A stretch of 36,556 bases of DNA from Candidatus Woodwardiibium gallinarum (GTDB lineage: Bacteria > Bacillota > Clostridia > Oscillospirales > CAG-382), in assembly GCA_904419545.1 (NCBI GenBank), contig CAJFRY010000016.1, forward strand, positions 1 through 36,556, written 5' to 3'. The translations under genes were made by a program, and so were the position numbers. Numbering within the stretch: the first letter of the stretch is position 1; every line of letters starts with the position of its first letter. The notes below the pieces were generated by a model. The model searched no databases. It had not been told where the DNA came from and was given only the letters and a program-made list of their open reading frames with translations. Shown here in pieces: positions 1 through 5,640 of the stretch.

Positions 1-540
1 GTAATCGGTTTCGATTTCTTCCATATCGGGAATGTCCGCAGGAGCCGTCCCGACAAGAGAGAGAGTTGCCACGGCGTTTTCCGTACCGCCGTGCTGATAG
101 GGTTTTGCTTTTCCGTCTGTGGTAAGCGCCATGTTCGGGTGTTTCAGAATATCAAATTTTTCGTCCATAATGGGCGGTTCGCCGCGGATAAATAAAAGGG
201 CATAGCGGTTGTCCAGCATACGAACCTCGTCAGGCGTCATCAATTCACGGCCTGTAATTTGATAGTTCGTACTGTAATTCCCGTTACGCCCCGACGATTT
301 ACCGTAGGTGTTGGTGTCGATGGTCGCCTTGCCGAGATAGGATTCGGAAATCAGCTTGTGGGTTGAGGTTTCGTTGCCGCCGAGGTAAAGAAACTCGTCG
401 CAGTTGCCTAAAATGCTTTCCCATTCCTTTTCAAATAATGCTTTGAGAGCCGCTATATTTTGCAGGATAATGGAAACAAACACCTGTCTTGATCTCATCA
501 CAGCCAGAATTTTTGAAAAATCTTCCGGCAGCGGCTGCAG
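1..540 (-). pseudogene. VirD4/TraG-type conjugative coupling protein, truncated fragment
   Basis: Read on the minus strand from about 540 to the left edge, one open frame gives PEDFSKILAVMRSRQ, then SIILQNIAALKALFEK, LGNCDEFLYLGGNE, GKATIDTNTYGKSSGR and LMTPDEVRMLDNRYALLFIRG. This matches the C-terminal half of the VirD4/TraG ATPases that couple DNA to the type IV secretion channel in Firmicutes integrative conjugative elements. The Walker A part and everything before PEDF are missing. Upstream of about 540 the frame runs into an unrelated repeat region that is not coupling-protein sequence. The gene also continues past position 1, so its C-terminus is not seen. With its front end gone it is very likely non-functional. 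It marks the edge of a degraded conjugative element. The family call is from recognised motifs; the truncation is directly visible. Confidence 0.75.
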
Positions 541-557
541 GCCGCCGTCCCCCGGGG

Positions 558-661
558 AGTGAAATAGGCGCTGTTTGTTCTTCTTTCGCCTGTTTCTCCG
601 CGCCGCTCGCGAGCGGCACAGGAGAGTAGACGGGCAAGGCGGCCAAAGGCCGCCTTGCCCG
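558..661. repeat. Direct repeat copy A with internal 14-bp hairpin
   Basis: This stretch of about 104 bases recurs at 711-814 with only a few substitutions. At its right end is a perfect inverted repeat: 631-644 pairs with 648-661 around an AAA loop, with core GGGCAAGGCGGCC. The copies lie between a truncated conjugation gene and an XRE regulator, on neither of whose reading frames they depend. They look like a small dispersed palindromic element rather than coding sequence. Confidence 0.8.
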
Positions 662-710
662 GGTAATGGGTTGAATGTCATCATTTTGGAAATTGCGCTC
701 CCAGCCGGAG

Positions 711-817
711 AGTGAAAAAGGCACTGCTTGTTCTTCTTTCGCCTGTTTCTCCGCGCCGCTTGCGAGCGGCGCAGGAGAGTAGACGGGCAAGGCGGCCAAA
801 GGCCGCCTTGCCCGTCT
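711..817. repeat. Direct repeat copy B with 17-bp perfect hairpin
   Basis: Second copy of the repeat at 558-661, offset by 153 bases. Here the terminal palindrome is longer: 781-797 pairs perfectly with 801-817 around an AAA loop. It ends just downstream of the stop codon of the minus-strand XRE gene, so it could also act as that gene's terminator. However, no long T-run follows on the minus strand. Confidence 0.8.
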
Positions 818-843
818 AAAAATAGCCGACGAGAATTCGTCGG

Positions 844-1176
844 CTATTTCAGTTGTTCAATTTGTTTCAGTATGACATCAATCATTTCCATGGCCCGCTC
901 TTTGTCCCCGGGTTTCAGCTTTGAAAACCTTGCGGACAATTCCGTTTCAAAATATGGAGATGAACGGTTTACGACATCACAGAAAATCGAATCTGCGGAT
1001 GTGTCCAGAGCGTTCAACAGGGCAACCAATGTCTCGTAACGAGGGAATTTAACGCCACGCTCAAGCATGGAAATATAATTTTCGCTTACTCCCAGCTTAT
1101 ACGCCAACTCACTTTGTGTTAAATTCAATCGTTTGCGCTGCTCTTTGATTCTTTTGCCGACTCTTTTGTCAACCAT
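844..1176 (-). CDS. XRE-family helix-turn-helix transcriptional regulator
   Basis: A 110-residue DNA-binding protein. Residues about 8-62 form a Cro/C1-type (HTH_3) helix-turn-helix, with LNLTQSELAYKLGVSENYIS followed by MLERG and a second helical segment FPRYETLVALLNAL. The rest, residues 65-110, is a charged, probably helical tail. The start is the ATG at 1176, preceded by GACAGAGGAAAACCG, which contains a good AGAGGA ribosome binding site. A TATAAT box lies on the minus strand at 1192-1197, without a clear -35. Such small regulators are common in conjugative elements, and its neighbours are element remnants. Its target is unknown; the obvious candidate is its own promoter. It is paralogous to the broken gene at 2222-2565, with the same length and domain order. 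Family assignment is firm; its role is inferred. Confidence 0.9.
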   Translation of the reverse strand: MVDKRVGKRIKEQRKRLNLTQSELAYKLGVSENYISMLERGVKFPRYETLVALLNALDTSADSIFCDVVNRSSPYFETELSARFSKLKPGDKERAMEMIDVILKQIEQLK

Positions 1177-1330
1177 CGGTTTTCCTCTGTCATTATAATA
1201 TAGTAAGCTGCCGCTGTATACATATATTATAAGTTGAAAAGCCTTGTTTGAACAGAAACGTTACGTTTTGATTCAATAACTTAGAGTTATAGTTTATGGC
1301 AAAAAAAATAAAATTTTCAGCAAAGCCGTT

Positions 1331-1681
1331 TTAAGCTATGGGGAGAACAATAACGTGTTTACCTTGATTCTGTGCATATTGAATTGCATATTTTGTCGAG
1401 TTTATTTGACCATTCCATACAGCCATCACGACATCTGACCTGTCTATGGCCGATTGCAAACAACGCTTTCGACAATCAAACGTATAGTGTTTTTGGAACA
1501 TTACCTCAAAATCAGCTTTTGCCACCGTATCAAAATAACGCTCACGGCAGTTATCCGACAAATACTTTGCTTGAAGTTCAAAAGGAATTCGTGCTTCCAA
1601 TTGTAGGTTAGGAAATTTCGTTTTAATACCTACAAGAACTTCAGCGCTTTGAAAACCGTACGAATTTTTATCAGCATAGTA
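1331..1681 (-). pseudogene. SLOG-fold DUF1273/YpsA-like protein, 5'-truncated
   Basis: The minus-strand frame is open from a TGA at 1682-1684 to the stop at 1331. It reads through SAEVLVGIKTKFPNLQLEAR, IPFELQAKYLSDNCRERYF, KHYTFDCRKRCLQSAIDRSD, VVMAVWNGQINSTKYAIQYA and ends in HVIVLPIA. This is the C-terminal two thirds of the DUF1273/YpsA group of the SLOG nucleotide-binding superfamily. The family's N-terminal strand and glycine-rich turn are absent. The only starts inside are weak: a TTG at 1600 would begin in mid-fold. The break lies a few tens of bases from the perfect hairpin at 1718-1764. Family members are frequent accessory genes of conjugative elements. I treat it as a remnant. Confidence 0.7.
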
Positions 1682-1717
1682 TCACCTGCCATTTAGGCAA
1701 ACAATTTTCTTACTTCC

Positions 1718-1764
1718 CTCTTACCGGGGCACGGCGGCCTGCGGCCGCCGTGCCCCGGTAAGAG
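1718..1764. repeat. Perfect 22-bp hairpin with 3-nt loop
   Basis: Bases 1718-1739 are exactly complementary to 1743-1764, with loop TGC at 1740-1742. The core, GGGGCACGGCGGCC, has the same layout as the GGGCAAGGCGGCC hairpins at 631-661 and 781-817: a GC-rich arm ending GGCGGCC, a 3-base loop, and a mirror arm. It lies directly downstream of the DUF6809-like gene, so it could act as a terminator. Its length and perfection also suggest a mobile palindromic repeat. Confidence 0.85.
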
Positions 1765-1774
1765 CGGGAAAAGC

Positions 1775-2065
1775 CTATCCGTCCGAATAGGGCGCTTCTT
1801 CACTTACAAACGTGTCGTAAGTAAACTTTGCGCCGAGCCGAAACCCGACAAGAAAGCTGTCCAGCGACGAAGCACTTTCGGTTTGATTCCCTAAATCTAT
1901 GTATGTGCTGAACAGTTCCCTGTCATCCTCATTCAAAGTATTTAGAAATTGTGTTTCAATTTCTTCCATCCGATGAATCGTTTTGTATAACTTTGAATTT
2001 TTCCGCACTTCCCGCATTTGAGGGTCGATATTTCCGTAGTAAAATTCTTTCAAAATCCCAGCCAT
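1775..2065 (-). CDS. Small DUF6809-like protein
   Basis: A 96-residue soluble protein that starts MAGILKEFYYGNIDPQ and carries the later pattern SSLDSFLVGFRLGAKFTYD. The opening LKEFYYGNI and the FxxGFRLG segment resemble the DUF6809 family. These are small helical proteins of unknown function, common in Clostridia and often within conjugative elements and prophages. The ATG at 2065 has the ribosome binding site AGAAGGGA eight or so bases upstream, and a sigma-A-type promoter lies at 2099-2127. It is an intact gene amid truncated neighbours. No catalytic residues or membrane segments are evident and no function should be assigned. Confidence 0.75.
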   Translation of the reverse strand: MAGILKEFYYGNIDPQMREVRKNSKLYKTIHRMEEIETQFLNTLNEDDRELFSTYIDLGNQTESASSLDSFLVGFRLGAKFTYDTFVSEEAPYSDG

Positions 2066-2098
2066 TTTTCTGTTTCCCTTCTTTTATTATTTGTATTT

Positions 2099-2127
2099 AA
2101 TATACACTATTTTTTCCCTTTTGTAAA
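2099..2127 (-). promoter_or_regulatory. Sigma-A-type promoter of the DUF6809-like gene
   Basis: On the minus strand TTTACA (2122-2127) and TATATT (2099-2104) are separated by exactly 17 bases. They sit about 35-60 bases upstream of the ATG at 2065. Only the -35 hexamer differs noticeably from consensus. Confidence 0.6.
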
Positions 2128-2163
2128 CAAACGCTAAGCCATCAAATGATGGCTTAGCGTTTG
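2128..2163 (-). terminator. Perfect 17-bp inverted repeat, probable terminator of the XRE pseudogene
   Basis: Bases 2128-2144 pair perfectly with 2147-2163 around an AA loop; the core is AACGCTAAGCCATCA. On the minus strand it follows the stop codon of the broken XRE gene by about 60 bases and abuts the -35 of the next gene's promoter. The T-run after it is weak. It may therefore be an insulator terminator or an operator. Confidence 0.55.
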
Positions 2164-2221
2164 CATTGCGCAAATTTGTCCTGCGAAATCTCTCACAAAA
2201 CATACGTTCTGCTTAGGATTT

Positions 2222-2565
2222 TCAATCCTCATACTCGAGATCACGCTTGTACTGCCGGATTGCAAAATCGACGAAATCCAGGATGCGTTTGCGCAAGTCC
2301 GGCGGAAGTCCGCGCAGCTCATCCGAAAGCAGCGAGGGCCTGTCCTTGAACGGAAACTGGATTACATCCTGGAACAACACGTCCGAAGATGTTTCCAGTC
2401 CGTCGATCAGCTTGATGAGCCGGTCATAATGCGGAAACGAGACGCCCTGTTCCACGTCGCTTATGAACGCCGTCTCACGCCGATCTTTTCCGCAAGCTGT
2501 GCCTGCGTCAGCCCCAACTGCTGCCTCCGCAGCTTCACACGGGTTCCGAACTTCTTGTCCGCCAT
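2222..2565 (-). pseudogene. XRE-family regulator broken by a single-base frameshift
   Basis: The ATG at 2565 has a strong ribosome binding site (GGAGGAAAG). The frame reads MADKKFGTRVKLRRQQLGLT then QAQLAEKIGV, a typical first half of a Cro/C1 helix-turn-helix, before running out of frame to a stop. Another frame continues with TAFISDVEQGVSFPHYDRL and ends RQYKRDLEYED at 2222. Adding one base near 2474-2477 would join them as GV-x-TAFISDVEQG, the expected recognition helix. The restored protein would be about 114 residues, collinear with the intact regulator at 844-1176. Either this is a true pseudogene or a base was lost in sequencing or assembly. Confidence 0.8.
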
Positions 2566-2644
2566 TTTAACTCTTTCCTCCTTTTTATATTTCAAAACAA
2601 GCGCTCCTAACGGATGCGGATGTTTTGTTCCCCCTTTTATTTTC

Positions 2645-2678
2645 AAAATGCCCGCGGCATCCAGCCGCGGGCATTTTT
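2645..2678. terminator. Rho-independent terminator after ribokinase gene
   Basis: Bases 2645-2658 pair with 2664-2677 around the loop ATCCA; the core is ATGCCCGCGGC. It starts about a dozen bases beyond the ribokinase stop codon on the minus strand. A-rich and T-rich flanks allow it to work in both directions. Confidence 0.75.
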
Positions 2679-2689
2679 CACGATAGGAT

Positions 2690-3613
2690 TCAGATTTGTT
2701 CCAAAAACCGGCGAACCGTCTCACGCGTCGGCAGAGAATGGATGGCGCCGGCCGTGGTCACGGTGAGCGCGCCGACCGCGTTGGCATAGCGTGCCGAAGC
2801 GGTGATATCGCCGGTGCGGAGGAATTCGGTCGCCAGCGCGGCGGTAAACGCGTCACCGGCTGCGGTGGTATCAACCGCCTGCACGACGAAGGGGGCAATC
2901 AGGTCGCAGTATTTCCCGTCGTACACATAGCAGCCGCGTGCGCCGAGCTTAAGAACGACATAGCGCACATCGGTCTGTGAGCAAATGGCCATTGACGCCC
3001 GAAGGCAGTCGTCCAGCGTATCGGGCCGAATGCCGGTAATCAGTGCGGTTTCGATTTCGTTGGGGGAAAAGATATCCACTTTTGCCAGCTTATTCAACCG
3101 GAAGTCGCTGCGCGCGCCGCCGCCGTCGAGGATAAAGGGGATTGCCTCGTCCGCCGCAAGCTGGGATGCATAAACCGCGACGTCCTCGCCCGATTCGAGC
3201 TGTGCCATAACCGCGTCGGGACAGCAGGTGAACGCACTTTCGACATCGCCCTCGCTGATACGCATATTCGCGCCGGGGTACACAATAATGCGGTTGGAGC
3301 CGTCATTTTCCACCAGAATAACGGCAAGCCCCGTTTGCCCAACCTTATCGGTGCGGACGAAGCGGAGGTCGATGCCGTTTTCGGCATAGATTTTTTTCAG
3401 CCGTTCGCCGTAGGCGTCGTCGCCCACGCGGGAGCAGAAAACGACCTGCGCGCCCAGCCGGGACACGGCGACAGCAGTATTGGCGCCTTTGCCGCCGGGC
3501 ATCAGACTGTAACCGCCCTCGGCGACAAGGGTTTCCCCACGCTCAGGCACATACGGCGTCCTGACGATAAAATCGATATTTGCACTGCCGATCACAAGAA
3601 CACGCTTTGCCAT
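2690..3613 (-). CDS. rbsK: Ribokinase-like PfkB-family sugar kinase
   Basis: A 307-residue cytoplasmic kinase expected to phosphorylate ribose at O5 with ATP, feeding the pentose phosphate pool. It has both PfkB signatures. The N-terminal one has MPGGKGANTAVAVSRLGA (GGKGAN at residues 40-45). The C-terminal one, DTTAAGDAF, places the catalytic base at Asp254. SPNEIE at 183-188 is the conserved NxxE region that binds magnesium and ATP. Length matches ribokinases. The start at 3613 has a poor ribosome binding site (AAAGGG about 16 bases upstream). No ribose transporter or regulator is adjacent, so ribose is the family's usual substrate rather than something the context proves. Other PfkB sugars or nucleosides remain possible. 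Confidence 0.85.
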   Translation of the reverse strand: MAKRVLVIGSANIDFIVRTPYVPERGETLVAEGGYSLMPGGKGANTAVAVSRLGAQVVFCSRVGDDAYGERLKKIYAENGIDLRFVRTDKVGQTGLAVILVENDGSNRIIVYPGANMRISEGDVESAFTCCPDAVMAQLESGEDVAVYASQLAADEAIPFILDGGGARSDFRLNKLAKVDIFSPNEIETALITGIRPDTLDDCLRASMAICSQTDVRYVVLKLGARGCYVYDGKYCDLIAPFVVQAVDTTAAGDAFTAALATEFLRTGDITASARYANAVGALTVTTAGAIHSLPTRETVRRFLEQI

Positions 3614-3680
3614 AATATGATCACAACCGCCCTTTCAAACTTCCATAAATTTCCATAAAAAATTCTTTTCCTTGTTTATA

Positions 3681-3992
3681 TTACCGTATTTCTGCGTTTT
3701 TGTCAATCTTTTTTTCTTTTTCGCGCAGATATTTCAGCCGCGTAGCCAAGCCGCCGCGGATATGGCGCTCAGCCTGATTACGGCGCAGCACCTCCTCGAC
3801 CTGCTTATAGAGCGCGGGATTTTCACGTTTGAGCTTTTGCGAAAGCTCCTTATGTACCGTAGATTTGGAGAGTCCGAACGCAGCCGCAGCCGCGCGGATA
3901 GTCGTGTCATTTTCGATCATATACAGACCGAGCTGCTCGGCTCTCGTGCAGTCGGCGCCGAATGCGCGTATATCCCTATGTTTGTGGCCCAC
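3681..3992 (-). CDS. spoIIID: Stage III sporulation protein D (mother-cell transcription factor)
   Basis: A 103-residue DNA-binding protein of the SpoIIID family. In Bacillus and Clostridia these modulate sigma-E-dependent genes in the mother cell. Residues about 29-55 form the helix-turn-helix (TTIRAAAAAFGLSKSTVHKE). The hallmark C-terminal basic segment is present as RHIRGGLATRLKYLREKEKK, very close to the family's HLRGGEATKLKY. The start is a GTG at 3992 preceded by GAGGGCGG. Its presence implies that the organism can sporulate or descends from spore formers. It lies alone between ribokinase and the divergent galE; no sporulation genes are beside it. Confidence 0.9.
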   Translation of the reverse strand: MGHKHRDIRAFGADCTRAEQLGLYMIENDTTIRAAAAAFGLSKSTVHKELSQKLKRENPALYKQVEEVLRRNQAERHIRGGLATRLKYLREKEKKIDKNAEIR

Positions 3993-4064
3993 CGCTTACC
4001 GCCCTCTTTCTTTTTTGTACAATAATATGTAGCGGCCGGTACAAAAATAACTTCAAAATTCCTA

Positions 4065-4093
4065 TTGAAAAGCGATATTTTTGCGTGTATAAT
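4065..4093 (+). promoter_or_regulatory. Sigma-A promoter of galE
   Basis: TTGAAA (4065-4070) and a consensus TATAAT (4088-4093) are separated by 17 bases. The galE ribosome binding site AAGGAGG (4106-4112) and ATG (4121) follow, giving a short untranslated leader. Confidence 0.85.
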
Positions 4094-4120
4094 GATAAGG
4101 AATAGAAGGAGGCTGCGCTT

Positions 4121-5137
4121 ATGTCCATTCTGGTCACGGGCGGTACGGGCTACATCGGCTCGCATACCGTCGTCGAGCTGCTCAACAGCGGCGAGGACGT
4201 CATCATTGTCGACAATCTTTACAACTCCAAGCTGACGGTGCTGGACAAAATCGAAAAAATTACCGGCAAACGGCCGAAGTTTTACCACGAGGACGCAGCG
4301 GACCGCGCTGCGATGGATAAAATCTTCGCCGAGAACAGCATTGAGGCGGTGATTCACTTTGCCGGTCTCAAGGCGGTCGGCGAGTCGGTCCGAAAGCCGT
4401 TGGATTACTACCGCGTCAATCTTGACACCGCTGTCGTCACGATGGAGACGATGCGGAAATACGGCTGCAAATGCTTCATCTTTTCCTCGTCGGCCACGGT
4501 CTACGGCGAGCCGAAAACGGTACCGATCCGCGAGGATTTTCCCGTCGCGACGCCAACATCACCCTACGGCAAGACCAAGCTGATGATCGAGCAGATTATG
4601 CAGGACGTCTACACGTCGGACGACACGGTGTCGATGGTCATTCTGCGCTATTTCAATCCGATCGGCGCGCATGAAAGCGGGCTGCTCGGGGAAGAGCCGA
4701 ACGGCATCCCCAACAACCTGATGCCCTACATCACCGAGGTGGCGGCCAGACGTCTGCCGGAGCTGCACGTCTACGGCGACGACTATCCGACCAAGGACGG
4801 CACCGGCATACGCGACTACATCCACGTGGTCGATCTCGCCGTCGGGCACATCAAGGCGCTGCGGCACCGGAGCGACCGCGGGGTATTCATCTACAACCTC
4901 GGCACGGGCATCGGATACAGCGTATTCGACATCATCCGCACGTTTGAAAAGGTCAACGGCATTACCATCCCCTACACGGTGACGGGAAGGCGGCCGGGCG
5001 ACATCGCCGAGTATTACGCCGACCCGACAAAGGCGTACCGTGAGCTGGGCTGGAAGGCCGAGCACAATCTGGAGGATATGTGCCGCAGCGCGTGGCATTT
5101 TATCCAGGGTACGATGCAGGAAAGGACAGATCGTTGA
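4121..5137 (+). CDS. galE: UDP-glucose 4-epimerase
   Basis: A 338-residue NAD-dependent epimerase that interconverts UDP-glucose and UDP-galactose, the last step of the Leloir pathway. The N-terminal Rossmann motif GGTGYIGSH (residues 7-15) binds NAD. The extended short-chain dehydrogenase catalytic residues are visible: Ser124 in SSSATVYGEP, and Tyr149 and Lys153 in SPYGKTK. The segment RYFNPIGAH is characteristic of GalE. The length is normal. It has its own strong promoter and an ideal AAGGAGG. It overlaps the next gene by one base (TGATG), so the two are co-transcribed. Two alpha-galactosidases in this window would supply galactose. GalE also provides UDP-galactose for surface polysaccharide, so either role is possible. 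Confidence 0.95.
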   Translation: MSILVTGGTGYIGSHTVVELLNSGEDVIIVDNLYNSKLTVLDKIEKITGKRPKFYHEDAADRAAMDKIFAENSIEAVIHFAGLKAVGESVRKPLDYYRVNLDTAVVTMETMRKYGCKCFIFSSSATVYGEPKTVPIREDFPVATPTSPYGKTKLMIEQIMQDVYTSDDTVSMVILRYFNPIGAHESGLLGEEPNGIPNNLMPYITEVAARRLPELHVYGDDYPTKDGTGIRDYIHVVDLAVGHIKALRHRSDRGVFIYNLGTGIGYSVFDIIRTFEKVNGITIPYTVTGRRPGDIAEYYADPTKAYRELGWKAEHNLEDMCRSAWHFIQGTMQERTDR

Positions 5138-5439
5138 TGCTCAAGCACATCGTGATGTGGAAATTCGCCCCCGAGGCCGAGGGCAAAACGCGGGAGGAAA
5201 ATCTGGACTATGTCATCGGCGAGCTGAAGAAGCTGCCCGCGCAGATTCCGCAGATCCGCTCGATGCAGATCGGCAAGGACGTACTCGGGAGCGAGATGTC
5301 CTACGACTGCGGGCTGATCGTGGAATTCGATTCGCTGGACGACATGCGTATTTACAAGGATCACCCGCTGCATGCAGCGGTTTCGCAATACGTGAAAAAG
5401 GTGCGCACAGACCGCGCGACCGTGGATTTTTACGACTGA
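5137..5439 (+). CDS. Dabb (stress-responsive alpha/beta barrel) domain protein
   Basis: A 100-residue single-domain protein. It begins MLKHIVMWKFAPEAEG and ends in the signature DHPLHAAVSQYVKKVRTDR followed by ATVDFYD. This is the whole Dabb fold, a dimeric ferredoxin-like barrel first noted in plant stress proteins. In bacteria it is often found beside sugar-metabolism genes. The ATG at 5137 overlaps the galE stop by one base, with AGGAAAGG upstream. An upstream in-frame ATG at 5080 lies inside galE and is unlikely. The biochemical role of bacterial Dabb proteins is not established. Co-transcription with galE suggests a link with sugar-nucleotide or carbohydrate metabolism, by inference only. 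Confidence 0.85.
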   Translation: MLKHIVMWKFAPEAEGKTREENLDYVIGELKKLPAQIPQIRSMQIGKDVLGSEMSYDCGLIVEFDSLDDMRIYKDHPLHAAVSQYVKKVRTDRATVDFYD

Positions 5440-5468
5440 TTTTTTAACGGGCGCCGTTCCGCCCGCAA

Positions 5469-5505
5469 AAAAGCCCCGGCTCTCAAAAGAGCAGCCGGGG
5501 CTTTT
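5469..5505. terminator. Bidirectional terminator of the galE operon
   Basis: Arm AAAAGCCCCGGCT (5469-5481) pairs with AGCCGGGGCTTTT (5493-5505). The loop region has a small inner CTC/GAG stem. A and T runs on both sides suit termination of the plus-strand galE operon and perhaps the converging minus-strand GH20 gene. Confidence 0.85.
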
Positions 5506-5523
5506 CAAGCCAAACGGGGAGCA

Positions 5524-5590
5524 ATTTATGCTTTCCGTTCTTTTTGTACGGAAACCCGAGCGGAAACCGTACAAAAAGCGGAGCATAAAT
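5524..5590. repeat. Long imperfect inverted repeat between convergent genes
   Basis: The outer arm ATTTATGC (5524-5531) pairs with 5583-5590, TCCG (5534-5537) with 5579-5582, and CTTTTTGTACGG (5540-5551) with 5567-5578. That is 24 pairs with two unpaired TT bulges on one side and a 15-base loop. It follows a normal terminator and has no T-run at the end of the outer stem. Its role is unclear. Confidence 0.75.
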
Positions 5591-5640
5591 CTTGCATATA
5601 GGGATTCTGCGAAGGCTTTTTACTTGATTGGGTTTTCTTG

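Noticed and set aside
431..799. Minus-strand frame of 122 codons spanning both direct repeats
   Set aside because: It consists of repeat sequence read twice (AALPVYSP, LASGAEKQAKEEQ) and then an out-of-frame reading of the coupling-protein gene. No ribosome binding site; the repeat explains it.
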